A DNA stretch of 64,000 bases from Ahrensia sp. (GTDB taxonomy: Bacteria; Pseudomonadota; Alphaproteobacteria; Rhizobiales; Rhizobiaceae). Position numbers and translations under genes: made by a program. The DNA lies in contig PAKZ01000005.1 in the NCBI GenBank assembly GCA_002706335.1, positions 1 through 64,000 of the forward strand. Reading direction: 5' to 3'. Below, in pieces: positions 16,226-24,792 of this stretch. The notes under the pieces were generated by a model, which did not search any database, had not been told where the DNA came from, and was given only the letters and a program-made list of their open reading frames with translations. Every line of letters begins with the position of its first letter. The stretch's first letter is position 1.

Positions 16226-17964
16226 GCGTCGGTCCTTTCGTTCTGAAATTCTTCGTTCTCAAGCCCCGTAACCGGCAACCCGGCCAGCGTCCGCCCGGCG
16301 ACGTATCCGAATGTCATGGCAGGCCCCAGCGTGATGCCGCCGGACGGGTAATGGCCGCCCATGACGGACGCCATGTCGTTGCCGACGGCAAACAGGCCGG
16401 AAATCGGTTCGTTGTTTGCCGCCAGGACCCTGGCGCGGCCGTCGGTACGAAGGCCGGCGAAGGTGCCGAGGCTGCCGGGCCCGACCTTCACGGCGTAGAA
16501 GGGGCCTCGGTGTAGCGCGCCGAGCGCCGGATTGGGCCGGTGGCCGGCGTCGCCCTGCATGTGGTTGTAGGGAGAGCGTCCGCGCCCGAAATCGGGATCC
16601 TCGCCCGTTTCCGCATGGGCATTGAAGCGGGCAACGGTGTCCACCAAGGCGTCAACCGGCAGGCCGCATTTGCCTGCCAGCTCGGCAAGCGTCGCTCCAC
16701 GCAGGAGGTAGCCGTTCGCAAGATATGGCCGGAGCGGGAAGGGGAAGGGCTTCGCCCAGCCAAGACCGTAGCGGCGCTGGGCGCGGTGGTCGGCGATGAT
16801 CCATGCATGCGGCGTCGTCGTTCCGGGATCCGACTCAAGGAGGGCGCGCATGAAATCGTGGTAGGAATTGGCTTCGTTGACGAAGCGCTCTCCTTTGGCG
16901 TTCACCGCGATGATGCCGGGTTTGGCGCGCTCGACGAGGTGGGCAAAGTGGCCGGGCTCGCCTTTGCGACGCGGCACGATGGAGACCGGCGCCAACGCTG
17001 CGGGCGAGACAAGATCGTCGGCCACGCGCGCGCCGGCTTTCTCGGCGATGCGAAGACCGTCGCCGGTATTCGAGCGCGGTGCGGCGGAATGGTGCTCAGT
17101 GCCGTTCGGCGCGTGTTCAAACATTGCCGCAATGCGTTGATAATCATGCGGAAAACCGCCTGACGCCAGCACCACGCCGCGGCGGGCGATGATGGTTTCG
17201 CCGCCGCAGATCGCACCAGTCACAACACCGTCGCGGATTTGCAGATCCGTTGCCGGCGCGTCGCAGCGGAATTTCACGCCGAGATCGAGCGCGGAGCGCA
17301 GCAGCATCGCGCCAAGGGCGTTGCCGGCGACGAGATCCATGCCGCGGCCATGGCGGACCATGCCGGAAAAATGGCGTGTGAAGCGGCGCAGCACGTGAAC
17401 CAGCGACGCCGGCTTTCGCGTCGCGTTGAGGAAATGGTTCATGTCGGAGCCGCCGGCGATGCCCATCCCGGCCACGCTGGCAATGTCCAGCGGCGGGCGC
17501 AGCTTCCATATCCACTCGCCGAGCTTGCGCCCGTCGAACGGCGCCGCGGTGACTGACCTGCCGCCCTTGGCCGCGCCCGGCGATTCGTGAAAATCCGGGA
17601 TCGTGTTTCCGGCGATCCAGTCGACCGCCGTGTTATCGCGAAAGAACGATACCATTTCCGGGCCGTTTTTCAGAAAGACCTGCAAGCGCGGGTCGTTGAC
17701 GCGATTGCCGATTTCGGAGCGCAGATAGGTAAGAGGCTCGTCCTCGTCTTCGACGATCCCGGCTTCGACGGCGAGCGGATTGCGCGGGATCCAGAGCCAG
17801 CCACCTGACCAGGCAGTAGTCCCGCCGATCACGCCTTCCTTTTCCGCGACGATTACGCGTAATCCGTGAAACGCCGCGGTAACCGCGGCGGCCAGCCCGC
17901 CCGCGCCGGATCCGATTACCAGCACGTCGCAGTCATGGCCGGACGGCAAGGGATCATGGGTCAC
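16222..17964 (-). CDS. KstD-like FAD-dependent dehydrogenase (1)
   Basis: 580 residues from a GTG at 17964 that overlaps the end of the IclR gene and has AAAGG upstream; a longer frame reaches 18027. Features: dinucleotide-binding DVLVIGSGAGGLAAAVTAA, IGGTTAWSGGWLWIP, the second FAD segment GVVLASGGFPHD, and the C-terminal GNDMASVMGGHYPSGGITLG with PAMTFGYVAGR. The layout (FAD_binding_2) matches 3-ketosteroid delta1-dehydrogenases and fumarate-reductase-like flavoproteins. The conserved Tyr before SGG sits where KstD has its catalytic Tyr. It probably desaturates a ring ketone or reduces an enone. It is one of three such genes in this window (19966, 29721). The operon order is Gfo/Idh, IclR, this gene, NIPSNAP, isomerase. 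Confidence 0.88.
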   Translation of the reverse strand: MTHDPLPSGHDCDVLVIGSGAGGLAAAVTAAFHGLRVIVAEKEGVIGGTTAWSGGWLWIPRNPLAVEAGIVEDEDEPLTYLRSEIGNRVNDPRLQVFLKNGPEMVSFFRDNTAVDWIAGNTIPDFHESPGAAKGGRSVTAAPFDGRKLGEWIWKLRPPLDIASVAGMGIAGGSDMNHFLNATRKPASLVHVLRRFTRHFSGMVRHGRGMDLVAGNALGAMLLRSALDLGVKFRCDAPATDLQIRDGVVTGAICGGETIIARRGVVLASGGFPHDYQRIAAMFEHAPNGTEHHSAAPRSNTGDGLRIAEKAGARVADDLVSPAALAPVSIVPRRKGEPGHFAHLVERAKPGIIAVNAKGERFVNEANSYHDFMRALLESDPGTTTPHAWIIADHRAQRRYGLGWAKPFPFPLRPYLANGYLLRGATLAELAGKCGLPVDALVDTVARFNAHAETGEDPDFGRGRSPYNHMQGDAGHRPNPALGALHRGPFYAVKVGPGSLGTFAGLRTDGRARVLAANNEPISGLFAVGNDMASVMGGHYPSGGITLGPAMTFGYVAGRTLAGLPVTGLENEEFQNERTDA

Positions 17965-18778
17965 CACTTGCGCCTTTCGGTTCGTGGTGGAGGCTGTGGA
18001 AATATTGCGAGGCATGCGCCGCGGCACCCAGTTCGCCGGCGGCCTCGCTCAGGATTGGCGCGAATTCGGCGATCTTCGCGGCATTCATCCGCACGGACGG
18101 GCCGGCGACGGAGAGACAGCCGATGACTGTGTGCTGCGGGCCGTAGCGCACCGGGACCGCCATCGCCGCCATGCCTTCGAGGTAGCTATTGACGGAAACC
18201 GAGTAGCCGCGCCTGCGCGTCTCGGCGAGTTCCTCGAGGAGTTCCTTGATCGTCCTTGGCGCGCCGCTTCCCGGCACGAATGCAGTCGGCTTCATGCCTT
18301 GCTTCGAGACATAGGTGAGAGCTTCCTCGTCGGTCATGGCGGCAAGCAGCGCCTGCCCGCCGGCCGATGTGGCCAGATGCACGACAACACCCTGTTCGCG
18401 GCCCGGATCGTAGCGCAGCCCGCCGGTGGCGCCTTGCGCTACAGCGACCCAGATGAGATCGCCGCCGTCCAGGACCGAGAGGCGTATCAGTTCCTCGGTT
18501 TGCGCGGCCAGCCGGTCGAGGATCGGTTGAGCTATGTCGGTGACGCCCGAGCGGCCGAGAAAGCCGAGGCCCATGGCGGCGAGCTTGATCGTCAGAATAT
18601 AGCTGCCGTGGTTTCGCTCCTGGCGGACATAGCCGAGCCGGGCGAGTTCCTGAAGTTGCCGGTGCACGCCCGAAACCGGAATCTCCAGCGTCGAGGCGAT
18701 TGCGCTGACCTGCAGGCCCTCCGGGCTTTCGGCCAACAATTCGAGGATGGCCAGTGACTTTTCAAGCGCGCTGCTCAT
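17954..18778 (-). CDS. IclR family transcriptional regulator
   Basis: 274 residues. The N-terminal winged helix (about 1-65: SSALEKSLAILELLAESPEGLQVSAIASTLEIPVSGVHRQLQELARLGYV) is followed by the IclR effector domain (about 85-255), which has VVHLATSAGGQALLAAMTDEE, RGYSVSVNSYLEGMAAMAVPV and GCLSVAGPSVRM. Such regulators bind aromatic or small carboxylic acids. It is embedded in the operon: its ATG overlaps the stop of the Gfo/Idh gene by 4 bases (ATGA) and its end overlaps the flavoprotein start. It probably controls the divergent promoter at 19831-19965, where a dyad is seen. Confidence 0.95.
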   Translation of the reverse strand: MSSALEKSLAILELLAESPEGLQVSAIASTLEIPVSGVHRQLQELARLGYVRQERNHGSYILTIKLAAMGLGFLGRSGVTDIAQPILDRLAAQTEELIRLSVLDGGDLIWVAVAQGATGGLRYDPGREQGVVVHLATSAGGQALLAAMTDEEALTYVSKQGMKPTAFVPGSGAPRTIKELLEELAETRRRGYSVSVNSYLEGMAAMAVPVRYGPQHTVIGCLSVAGPSVRMNAAKIAEFAPILSEAAGELGAAAHASQYFHSLHHEPKGASGDP

Positions 18779-19830
18779 CTGAAAATCGCCTCCAATTCGA
18801 TACGGCGGCCCTCTTGCGCCGAGGATTTCACCGCCTCGACGACCTGCATGTTCGCCAGTCCGTCGCGGCAGGAGACCAGGGGCTCCGTTTCGCCGCGTAT
18901 CAGCGCCGCGAAATGCTCGAGCTGCGCGATGTATGGATCGGCATGGGTGCAGGGCAGCCGGTGGCTCGACATCTCATGCGCCCAATCGGGCGTGTCGGGA
19001 TGTTTCCAGAACGTCAGATCCGGCAGGCTCAATCCGGCCTTGGTGCCCGAATAGGCATGGGCGAAGACGTCGTGCGACGGGAAGCGGGCAGGATTCTCGT
19101 GGGCGGTCACGTCCCATGCCCACGGCCCGCATGCGGCATCCGTAATCGTGCAGGAGGCAATGCCGCCGGCTTCGAATTCAAGGATCGCGGCCGCGGTGTC
19201 CTCGACCTCTAAGTGTCTCCGAACATTGGATGTAAGCGCCGTGACGGCCGTCACGTCGCCGAAGAAGTGGCGCAACAGGTCGATCTCGTGAATGAGGTTG
19301 ATGAGCAGAGGGCCGCCCTGGCCGGGCTGCGTGCGCCAGGCAACGTCGAAATAGGCGGCCGGTTTGGTCAGCGTCACATTGACGTTGGCGGTGACAAGCT
19401 CACCGATCGCGCCCTCCGAGATGGCCTTCCGGGCGGCCTTGATGATGGGATTATGTCTGCGGTGATGTCCGACGAGCAGCGGAGCGGCGGCAGCCTTCAC
19501 GGCCATATCGAGTTCGAGCCCTTCCGCCACGGTGGTCGCGACCGGCTTTTCCAGAAGAACGGCGAGGCCAGCGTCGAGAAGCCGCCTGGCGATTTCCACA
19601 TGCGTGTTGTTGGGCGAGGCCACGATTACGCCCTTCGCCGCGCCGGATCCGATCAGGGCTTCGATATCACCAAAGAACGGCACGCCGTGGTTTTTCGCAA
19701 TTTCGGCAGTTGCGGGGGCCGGATCGACAATCGCGCACAGATGGATGCCGCCTGCCTGCGCAAGGGTATCAATGTGCGTGCGCCCGATAATGCCGGCGCC
19801 AACCACGGCCACAGCTATGCTTTCCATCAT
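18775..19830 (-). CDS. Gfo/Idh/MocA family NAD(P)-dependent oxidoreductase
   Basis: 351 residues. The start chosen is the first of two ATGs behind GGAGGA; a frame open further upstream runs into the opposite gene and is rejected. The N-terminal Rossmann fold starts AVAVVGAGIIGRTHIDTL, followed by VIVASPNNTHVEIARRLLDAGLAVLLEKP with the EKP motif (catalytic Lys), and HHRRHNPIIKAA plus LINLIHEIDLLRHFFGDV with the usual HEIDL motif. The family oxidises hydroxyls of sugars, inositols and similar polyols. It is the first gene of the leftward operon. Confidence 0.92.
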   Translation of the reverse strand: MMESIAVAVVGAGIIGRTHIDTLAQAGGIHLCAIVDPAPATAEIAKNHGVPFFGDIEALIGSGAAKGVIVASPNNTHVEIARRLLDAGLAVLLEKPVATTVAEGLELDMAVKAAAAPLLVGHHRRHNPIIKAARKAISEGAIGELVTANVNVTLTKPAAYFDVAWRTQPGQGGPLLINLIHEIDLLRHFFGDVTAVTALTSNVRRHLEVEDTAAAILEFEAGGIASCTITDAACGPWAWDVTAHENPARFPSHDVFAHAYSGTKAGLSLPDLTFWKHPDTPDWAHEMSSHRLPCTHADPYIAQLEHFAALIRGETEPLVSCRDGLANMQVVEAVKSSAQEGRRIELEAIFR

Positions 19831-19874
19831 GTCTCCTCCCGATGCCGGCAACTTAGCCGATGACCATAAAAAAA

Positions 19875-19905
19875 GAAAACAATTTCTAAAGTTGAAAATG
19901 TTTCC
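19875..19905. promoter_or_regulatory. Candidate operator in a divergent promoter
   Basis: Two 12-bp arms (gaaaacaatttc and gaaaatgtttcc) separated by 7 bases form a dyad with 10 of 12 pairs matching. It lies in the AT-rich 135-bp gap between the leftward Gfo/Idh-IclR operon and the rightward flavoprotein gene. The best-placed regulator to bind it is the IclR protein encoded in the operon (inference). Confidence 0.5.
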
Positions 19906-19965
19906 AATTGCTGCAATTGTGATTTCGCCAGTCCGCAGCGGGCCGGCCAGGGAGGGAAGCGGCCG

Positions 19966-21660
19966 ATGACCGGTCAAGGATCGCAAGATGGCAATCGCTA
20001 CGACATAGCCGTGCTTGGCGCGGGTGCGGCAGGTCTGTCGGCCGCCGTCTTCGCAGCCCTCGACGGTCGGCGTACGATCCTGATCGAAAAGACGGAATAT
20101 GTCGGCGGCACGTCTTCCTATTCGGCGGCCACGACATGGGTTCCGAATACCCGGCTGGCGAAAACGGTCGGAAGCGACGACACGCCGGAGCGCGCGAAGA
20201 CCTATCTCGACAATGCCGTCGGCAATCGCGCTCCCGCAGACTTGCGGGCGGCGTTCCTGAAAGCCGGGCCGGAAGCGATCCACGCCCTCATTGACAGGAC
20301 TGATGCAAAGTTTCGCGCGCGGCCCTTTCATCCGGATTATCTTTACGAACTGGAGGGCTCGACCTCTTGCGGACGCGCGCTCGAGCCTCTGCCTTTCGAC
20401 GGCAAGCCGCTGGGCGACGATCTGCGCCTGATTCGGCCGCCGATTCCCGAGTTCACGATCCTGGGCGGGCTGATGGTCGACCGTGACGACATCGCGCAAT
20501 TGCTCAACATGACGAAATCGGCGAAGTCGCTGGCCTATTCGGTCAGGCTGATCGGACGGTACATGCTCGATCGTCTTCGTTTCGGCCGCAGCACGCGGCT
20601 GGTGATGGGCAATGCGCTGATCGGCAGGCTGCTGCTCTCGGCGCGAAAGCTCGGCGTCGAGATCGTCACCGAGGCGAATGTGACCGACATCGGCGGCACG
20701 CCGGACGAGCGGATCGTAACCTACGAGAAATCCGGGCAAATGCGCGAAATCCGGGTCAGCGCCGGCGTCATCCTGGCCTCGGGCGGGTTTGCCCGTCATC
20801 CGGAACGCCGCGCCGAAATGCTGCCTTCACCGGCTCCCGAATACAGCCCCTCCGCGCCCGGCCATACCGGGGCTCTGCACGACATCGCGCTGAAACTTGG
20901 CGCCCATTACGGCGAGGGTGCCGACCAGAACGCCTTCCTCGCGCCGGTCTCGCTGCGCAGGCGTCCCGACGGGACGATGGCCGTGTTCCCGCATTTCGTC
21001 TTCGACCGGTCGAAACCCGGTATCATCTCTGTTGGAGCGGACGGGAAGCGATTTACCAATGAGGCGCGCTCCTACCACGAATTCGCCATCGCCATGTTCC
21101 GTACCGGTACGATCCCGGCCTTTCTCGTCACCGATGCGGCGGGCCTGAGGAAATACGGGCTCGGAATGGTGCGTCCCGGCGGGCGTGGCTGGGCGACGTT
21201 CCTCGCCGACGGTTATCTCACCGAGGGCGCGACGCTCCGCGAGCTCGCAGCGAAGCTCGGTGTCGATGCCGGCAATCTGGAAGAGACGGTGCGGCGCATG
21301 GGGGACTTCGCCAAGACGGGCGTAGACGAGGACTTCCACCGAGGCGAGACCATCTATGAATGCGGCAATGGCGATGCGACGCACGGGCCGAACCCGACGC
21401 TGGGCGCGCTTGCCGAAGCCCCGTTCTATGCGGTTCGCCTATATCCGAGCGACATCGGCTCGGCGACGGGCTTGCAGACGGATGCGGATGCCCAGGTCCT
21501 CGGTACGGACAACAAGCCGCTTGGCGGCATCTATGCCTGCGGAAACGACATGCATTCGATCATGGGCGGGGTCTATCCGGGGCCGGGCATCACAATCGGT
21601 CCGGGCATCACATTCGGATATGTCGCCGCGCGGCACGCCAGTGCGAGGATCGCGGCATGA
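19966..21660 (+). CDS. KstD-like FAD-dependent dehydrogenase (2)
   Basis: 564 residues, GGGAGG RBS ahead of the ATG. The FAD-binding start is DIAVLGAGAAGLSAAVFAA; GGTSSYSAATTWVP, VILASGGFARHPE and GKRFTNEARSYHEF follow. Near the C-terminus are GNDMHSIMGGVYPGPGITIG and PGITFGYVAARH, with the Tyr-Pro-Gly motif typical of KstD-like enzymes. It is clearly homologous to the proteins at 16222 and 29721 but distinct enough to act on another position or intermediate. The next gene starts within its stop codon (ATGA). It is the first gene of a rightward operon divergent from the IclR operon. Confidence 0.9.
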   Translation: MTGQGSQDGNRYDIAVLGAGAAGLSAAVFAALDGRRTILIEKTEYVGGTSSYSAATTWVPNTRLAKTVGSDDTPERAKTYLDNAVGNRAPADLRAAFLKAGPEAIHALIDRTDAKFRARPFHPDYLYELEGSTSCGRALEPLPFDGKPLGDDLRLIRPPIPEFTILGGLMVDRDDIAQLLNMTKSAKSLAYSVRLIGRYMLDRLRFGRSTRLVMGNALIGRLLLSARKLGVEIVTEANVTDIGGTPDERIVTYEKSGQMREIRVSAGVILASGGFARHPERRAEMLPSPAPEYSPSAPGHTGALHDIALKLGAHYGEGADQNAFLAPVSLRRRPDGTMAVFPHFVFDRSKPGIISVGADGKRFTNEARSYHEFAIAMFRTGTIPAFLVTDAAGLRKYGLGMVRPGGRGWATFLADGYLTEGATLRELAAKLGVDAGNLEETVRRMGDFAKTGVDEDFHRGETIYECGNGDATHGPNPTLGALAEAPFYAVRLYPSDIGSATGLQTDADAQVLGTDNKPLGGIYACGNDMHSIMGGVYPGPGITIGPGITFGYVAARHASARIAA

Positions 21661-22562
21661 CGCGTGTTCTCGTCACCGGCGGAACGGGTTTCCTCGGCCG
21701 GGTCGTGGTCGCGGCGCTGTTGCGCGACGGCCATGAAGTCACCGTGTTCGACCTGAGACCGAACCGGGATGTGCTGGACGAGATCGAGCCCGGGCTGTCG
21801 AACCGCATTTCCTGTGTCGAAGGCGACATCACCGACGGCAGCGTGCGCGACGCGGCGAAAGGGTGCGACGCGATCATCCACCTGGCCGGCGTCATGACCG
21901 TGGAATGCGCGCGCGATCCGGTGCGCGGGGCACAGATCAACGTGATCGGCAGCCTGCATGTCTTCGAGGCCGCGCGGATACACGGGATCGACCGGATCGC
22001 CTATGTCTCGTCCGCCGGCGTGTTCGGGCCGGACGACGAAGTCCATCCTTACCCGATGACCCATTACGGCGCGCAGAAGCTGGCCATTGAGGGGGCGGCG
22101 CGCGCCTATCTGCTCGATCACGGTATCCCCAGCATCGGCTTCAGGCCCTATATCGTCTACGGGCCTGGACAGAGTTCGGGTATCGCCGCCGGGCCGTCGA
22201 TTGCCTGCGACGCGGCGTTTCGCGGGGAGCCGGCCACTATCCGGTTTTCCGGACGCGCCGGCTTCGTGCTGGTGACCGACGTGGCGGAAATCATGGTGCG
22301 GGCTATATCGAGCCCGGTCGAGGGCGCGGATGCCTACACGCTGTGTGGCGAGACCGCGGAGATGGACGAATTCGTCCAGGCGTTGAAGAGGGAAATTCCC
22401 GACGCGGACATCACCATCGAGGGGACGCCGCTGCGCATACCAGGCGATCTCGCCAGTAGCACCCTGCCGCCGCATCTTGCGGCCTTGCCCGTCACCGGCG
22501 TTCGCGAGGGTATCGCTGCGACATTGCGATTCTACCGTTATCGTCAAACGGGGCCGGTGTGA
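21657..22562 (+). CDS. NAD-dependent epimerase/dehydratase family protein
   Basis: 301 residues starting at the ATG that overlaps the preceding stop by 4 bases; a longer frame upstream is a shadow in the flavoprotein gene. It is an extended SDR: TGGTGFLGRVV (TGxxGxxG), DLAG-type AGVMTVECA, YVSSAGVFGP, and the catalytic pair in THYGAQK (YxxxK), then GFRPYIVYGPGQ. It acts on a hydroxyl of an unknown substrate, possibly the product of the flavoprotein it is coupled to. The C-terminal TLCGETAEMDEFVQALKREIP fits the substrate-binding part. Confidence 0.9.
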   Translation: MTRVLVTGGTGFLGRVVVAALLRDGHEVTVFDLRPNRDVLDEIEPGLSNRISCVEGDITDGSVRDAAKGCDAIIHLAGVMTVECARDPVRGAQINVIGSLHVFEAARIHGIDRIAYVSSAGVFGPDDEVHPYPMTHYGAQKLAIEGAARAYLLDHGIPSIGFRPYIVYGPGQSSGIAAGPSIACDAAFRGEPATIRFSGRAGFVLVTDVAEIMVRAISSPVEGADAYTLCGETAEMDEFVQALKREIPDADITIEGTPLRIPGDLASSTLPPHLAALPVTGVREGIAATLRFYRYRQTGPV

Positions 22563-22638
22563 TGACGCGGCATAGGACGAACGTTTCCCGGACTGTATTC
22601 ATTTGTCCAAGCATTCGGCCCTTTAATCCATTCCAAAG

Positions 22639-22656
22639 ATGGGCGGACTTGCCCAT
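22639..22656. promoter_or_regulatory. Short dyad upstream of the AroE-like gene
   Basis: ATGGGC-ggactt-GCCCAT, perfect 6-bp arms, 80 bases before the start. It could be an operator for the transport/dehydrogenase operon. The 22563-22736 gap otherwise shows only an AT-rich patch (aattttttag) near 22694. Confidence 0.35.
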
Positions 22657-22736
22657 AAATCTGCAAGGAAACATGGGTGTGTGCTGCATTGCAGAATTTT
22701 TTAGCATCAATCGAGCCGTGCAGGGAGGCAGTTGAT

Positions 22737-23570
22737 ATGTCCAACTCGCCAGCCGGCCAGCCCGTCCGATCCATGCCTTCGCTCAACGGCGAAACAAAGC
22801 TCTTCATCATCATCGGCGACCCGATCGCCCAAGTGAAATCGCCGGCATTGCTAACCGCGAACATGCATCAGCGCGGGATCAATGCAGTGGTCGTGCCCGG
22901 CCATGTGCTTGCCGCAGACATTGAGGTGTTCATGGCGGGTTGCGACGCTCTGGTAAACCTCGAAGGTATCGTCGCTACTATCCCGCACAAACAGGCGATG
23001 CTCGGCCATTGCGCCACGATTACCGAGCGCGCGCGCTATGCCAATTCGGTGAACGTGATGCGGCGCACCGGCGCCGGCTGGTCGGGCGATAATACCGATG
23101 GCATGGGCTACGTTTCGGGGATCAAGGCAGCCGGCGGAACTATCGAGGGCAAGCGCGTCCTGCTGATCGGCGCGGGCGGGGCAGGGTCGGCCATTGCCTA
23201 TGAATTCCTCGCTCAGGGCGCGGCGCATCTGGATATCCACGATGTCGATATAGCGCGCCGCGATGCGCTGATCGCGCGGCTGGAGGACAAGTTCGCAGGC
23301 AAGGTCGCGGCCGGGAGCAACGATCCGCGCGGTTATGACATCGTCGGCAACGCGACGCCGCTCGGCATGAAGGAGGGTGACCCGCTTCCCGTTCTTTGCG
23401 AGCATCTCGATGCGGGCCAATTCGTCGCCGACGTCATCACAAAGCCCGAGATCTCGCCGCTAATCGCGGCGGCCCGGTCCAAGGGCTGCAACACCATGCC
23501 GGGCCTCGGCATGTTCAAGGCTCAGGAGGGTTTGCTGGTCGATGCCCTTCTTGGAAATCCTTACGAATGA
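22737..23570 (+). CDS. Divergent shikimate/quinate dehydrogenase-like protein
   Basis: 277 residues from the ATG at 22737 behind GGGAGG. It has the AroE layout: N-terminal substrate domain with GDPIAQVKSP, then IPHK with the conserved Lys (K85), GDNTDGMGY with the conserved Asp (D121), and an NADP-domain GAGGAGSAIAYEFL, VGNATPLGM. In true shikimate dehydrogenases the substrate loop is S-x-S-P; here the first Ser is Val (V33) and only S35 is kept. That Ser binds the carboxylate in AroE, so the substrate is probably not shikimate itself. It leads into the ABC transporter genes, so its substrate is probably what that transporter imports. A second, canonical aroE lies at 54989. Confidence 0.85.
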   Translation: MSNSPAGQPVRSMPSLNGETKLFIIIGDPIAQVKSPALLTANMHQRGINAVVVPGHVLAADIEVFMAGCDALVNLEGIVATIPHKQAMLGHCATITERARYANSVNVMRRTGAGWSGDNTDGMGYVSGIKAAGGTIEGKRVLLIGAGGAGSAIAYEFLAQGAAHLDIHDVDIARRDALIARLEDKFAGKVAAGSNDPRGYDIVGNATPLGMKEGDPLPVLCEHLDAGQFVADVITKPEISPLIAAARSKGCNTMPGLGMFKAQEGLLVDALLGNPYE

Positions 23571-23594
23571 CCAACTGATCTGGGAGGAAACCAA

Positions 23595-24722
23595 ATGATC
23601 AAATCACTGACTGCTTCCACAGCTATCGCGCTGGCTCTGATGGCCGGAGCTGCCAATGCTGATGTCACGATCGCCGACGTGGCCGAATTGTCCGGTGCGG
23701 GCGCCGCAGCTGGCGCCGTCTGGCACGACGGCGTCGTCATGGGCTTCGACGAAATCAACGCAGATGGCGGCATTCTCGGCGAGAAGGTCAATCTGGTGGC
23801 CTATGACAGCCAGACGGACCCGCAGAATAGCCGCGCGATGGTTCAGAAGGCCATCGACGAAGGCACCTTCGTGCTGATGGGCACGGTTTATTCGTCATCG
23901 ACGGTGGTCAACATGCTGGTCGCCCAGCAGAACGGCATGCCGCAGTTCACCGGCTCGGAATCTCCGACGATTACCGCGAAGGGTAATCCGTACATCTTCC
24001 GCACGTCCTTCGGCGCGCAGAAATCCATGCCGAAAGTGGCCACCTACTATGCAGACGGTCTCGGCGCGAAGAAGGTTGCCGTCGTCTGGGCAAACACCGA
24101 GTTCGGCAAGGGCGGCCGTGACGCCTTCGTCGCCAACGCGGCCGAGAAGGGCATCGAGATCATCGCCGATATTCCCACCGAGCAGGCGCAGGTCGACTTT
24201 GCCGCTGACGTAGCAAAGATCAAGGCGGCAGGGGCAGATGCTATCTTCGCCTACATGACAGAAGAGGAAAGCGCCCGCTTCCTGATCGAAGCCGACAAGC
24301 AGGATGTCGGCGTGCCGATCGGCGGCGAGACGGTTCTCGTTTCCCAGAAGGTCATCGACCTTGCCGGAGAAGCCGCCAATGGCGCATTCGGCCATGTCGG
24401 CCTCAGCGCCGATGCGCCTGTGCCCGCCATCCAGGAAATGTCCAAGAAGTTCGAAGAGCGCTTCGGCTACAAGGCCGACCACAACGCGATCAAGGGCTAT
24501 ATCGGCGCCTGGACGGTCAAATACGTCACCGAGCAAATCGGCGAATTCGACCGCGAGAAGTTCGCCGAAACGATGCACGGTCTGTGCCTCGACGCGGCGT
24601 CGCATCCGAATATCCTGATGGATGTGTGCTGGGACGATACGGGCGAGGTGTCGCGCGAAAGCTTCCTCGTAGAAGTCATCGACGGCAAGCAGCAGATCAC
24701 CAAGACGCTTCCGGCGAACTGA
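23595..24722 (+). CDS. ABC transporter substrate-binding protein, LivJ/LivK type
   Basis: 375 residues with a signal peptide cleaved after GAANA (about residue 22). It has the periplasmic type I binding fold (Peripla_BP_6): VTIADVAELSGAGAAAGAVWHDGV, FDEINADGGILG, VNLVAYDSQTDPQ and FAYMTEEESARFL. This family binds branched-chain amino acids but also aromatic acids and other carboxylates; catabolic context argues for a ring acid. Strong RBS (GGGAGG). It is followed by a stem-loop and then the permease genes, so it probably is made in excess over the membrane components. Confidence 0.93.
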   Translation: MIKSLTASTAIALALMAGAANADVTIADVAELSGAGAAAGAVWHDGVVMGFDEINADGGILGEKVNLVAYDSQTDPQNSRAMVQKAIDEGTFVLMGTVYSSSTVVNMLVAQQNGMPQFTGSESPTITAKGNPYIFRTSFGAQKSMPKVATYYADGLGAKKVAVVWANTEFGKGGRDAFVANAAEKGIEIIADIPTEQAQVDFAADVAKIKAAGADAIFAYMTEEESARFLIEADKQDVGVPIGGETVLVSQKVIDLAGEAANGAFGHVGLSADAPVPAIQEMSKKFEERFGYKADHNAIKGYIGAWTVKYVTEQIGEFDREKFAETMHGLCLDAASHPNILMDVCWDDTGEVSRESFLVEVIDGKQQITKTLPAN

Positions 24723-24732
24723 TTGTGCATAC

Positions 24733-24763
24733 CGCGGGCGGCCCGGTCACGGCGTCGCCCGCG
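24733..24763 (+). promoter_or_regulatory. Intercistronic stem-loop after the binding-protein gene
   Basis: Arms CGCGGGCG / CGCCCGCG with a 15-nt loop between the binding-protein and permease genes. It may protect the upstream mRNA or attenuate read-through. Confidence 0.5.
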
Positions 24764-24792
24764 CCTCCGCTCCCGAAATCAGGTGAGGGCGC

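Noticed and set aside
18775-20799. 674-codon version of the Gfo/Idh protein
   Set aside because: The upstream 323 codons run antisense through the flavoprotein gene and the promoter; the GGAGGA at 19831-19840 sets the real start.
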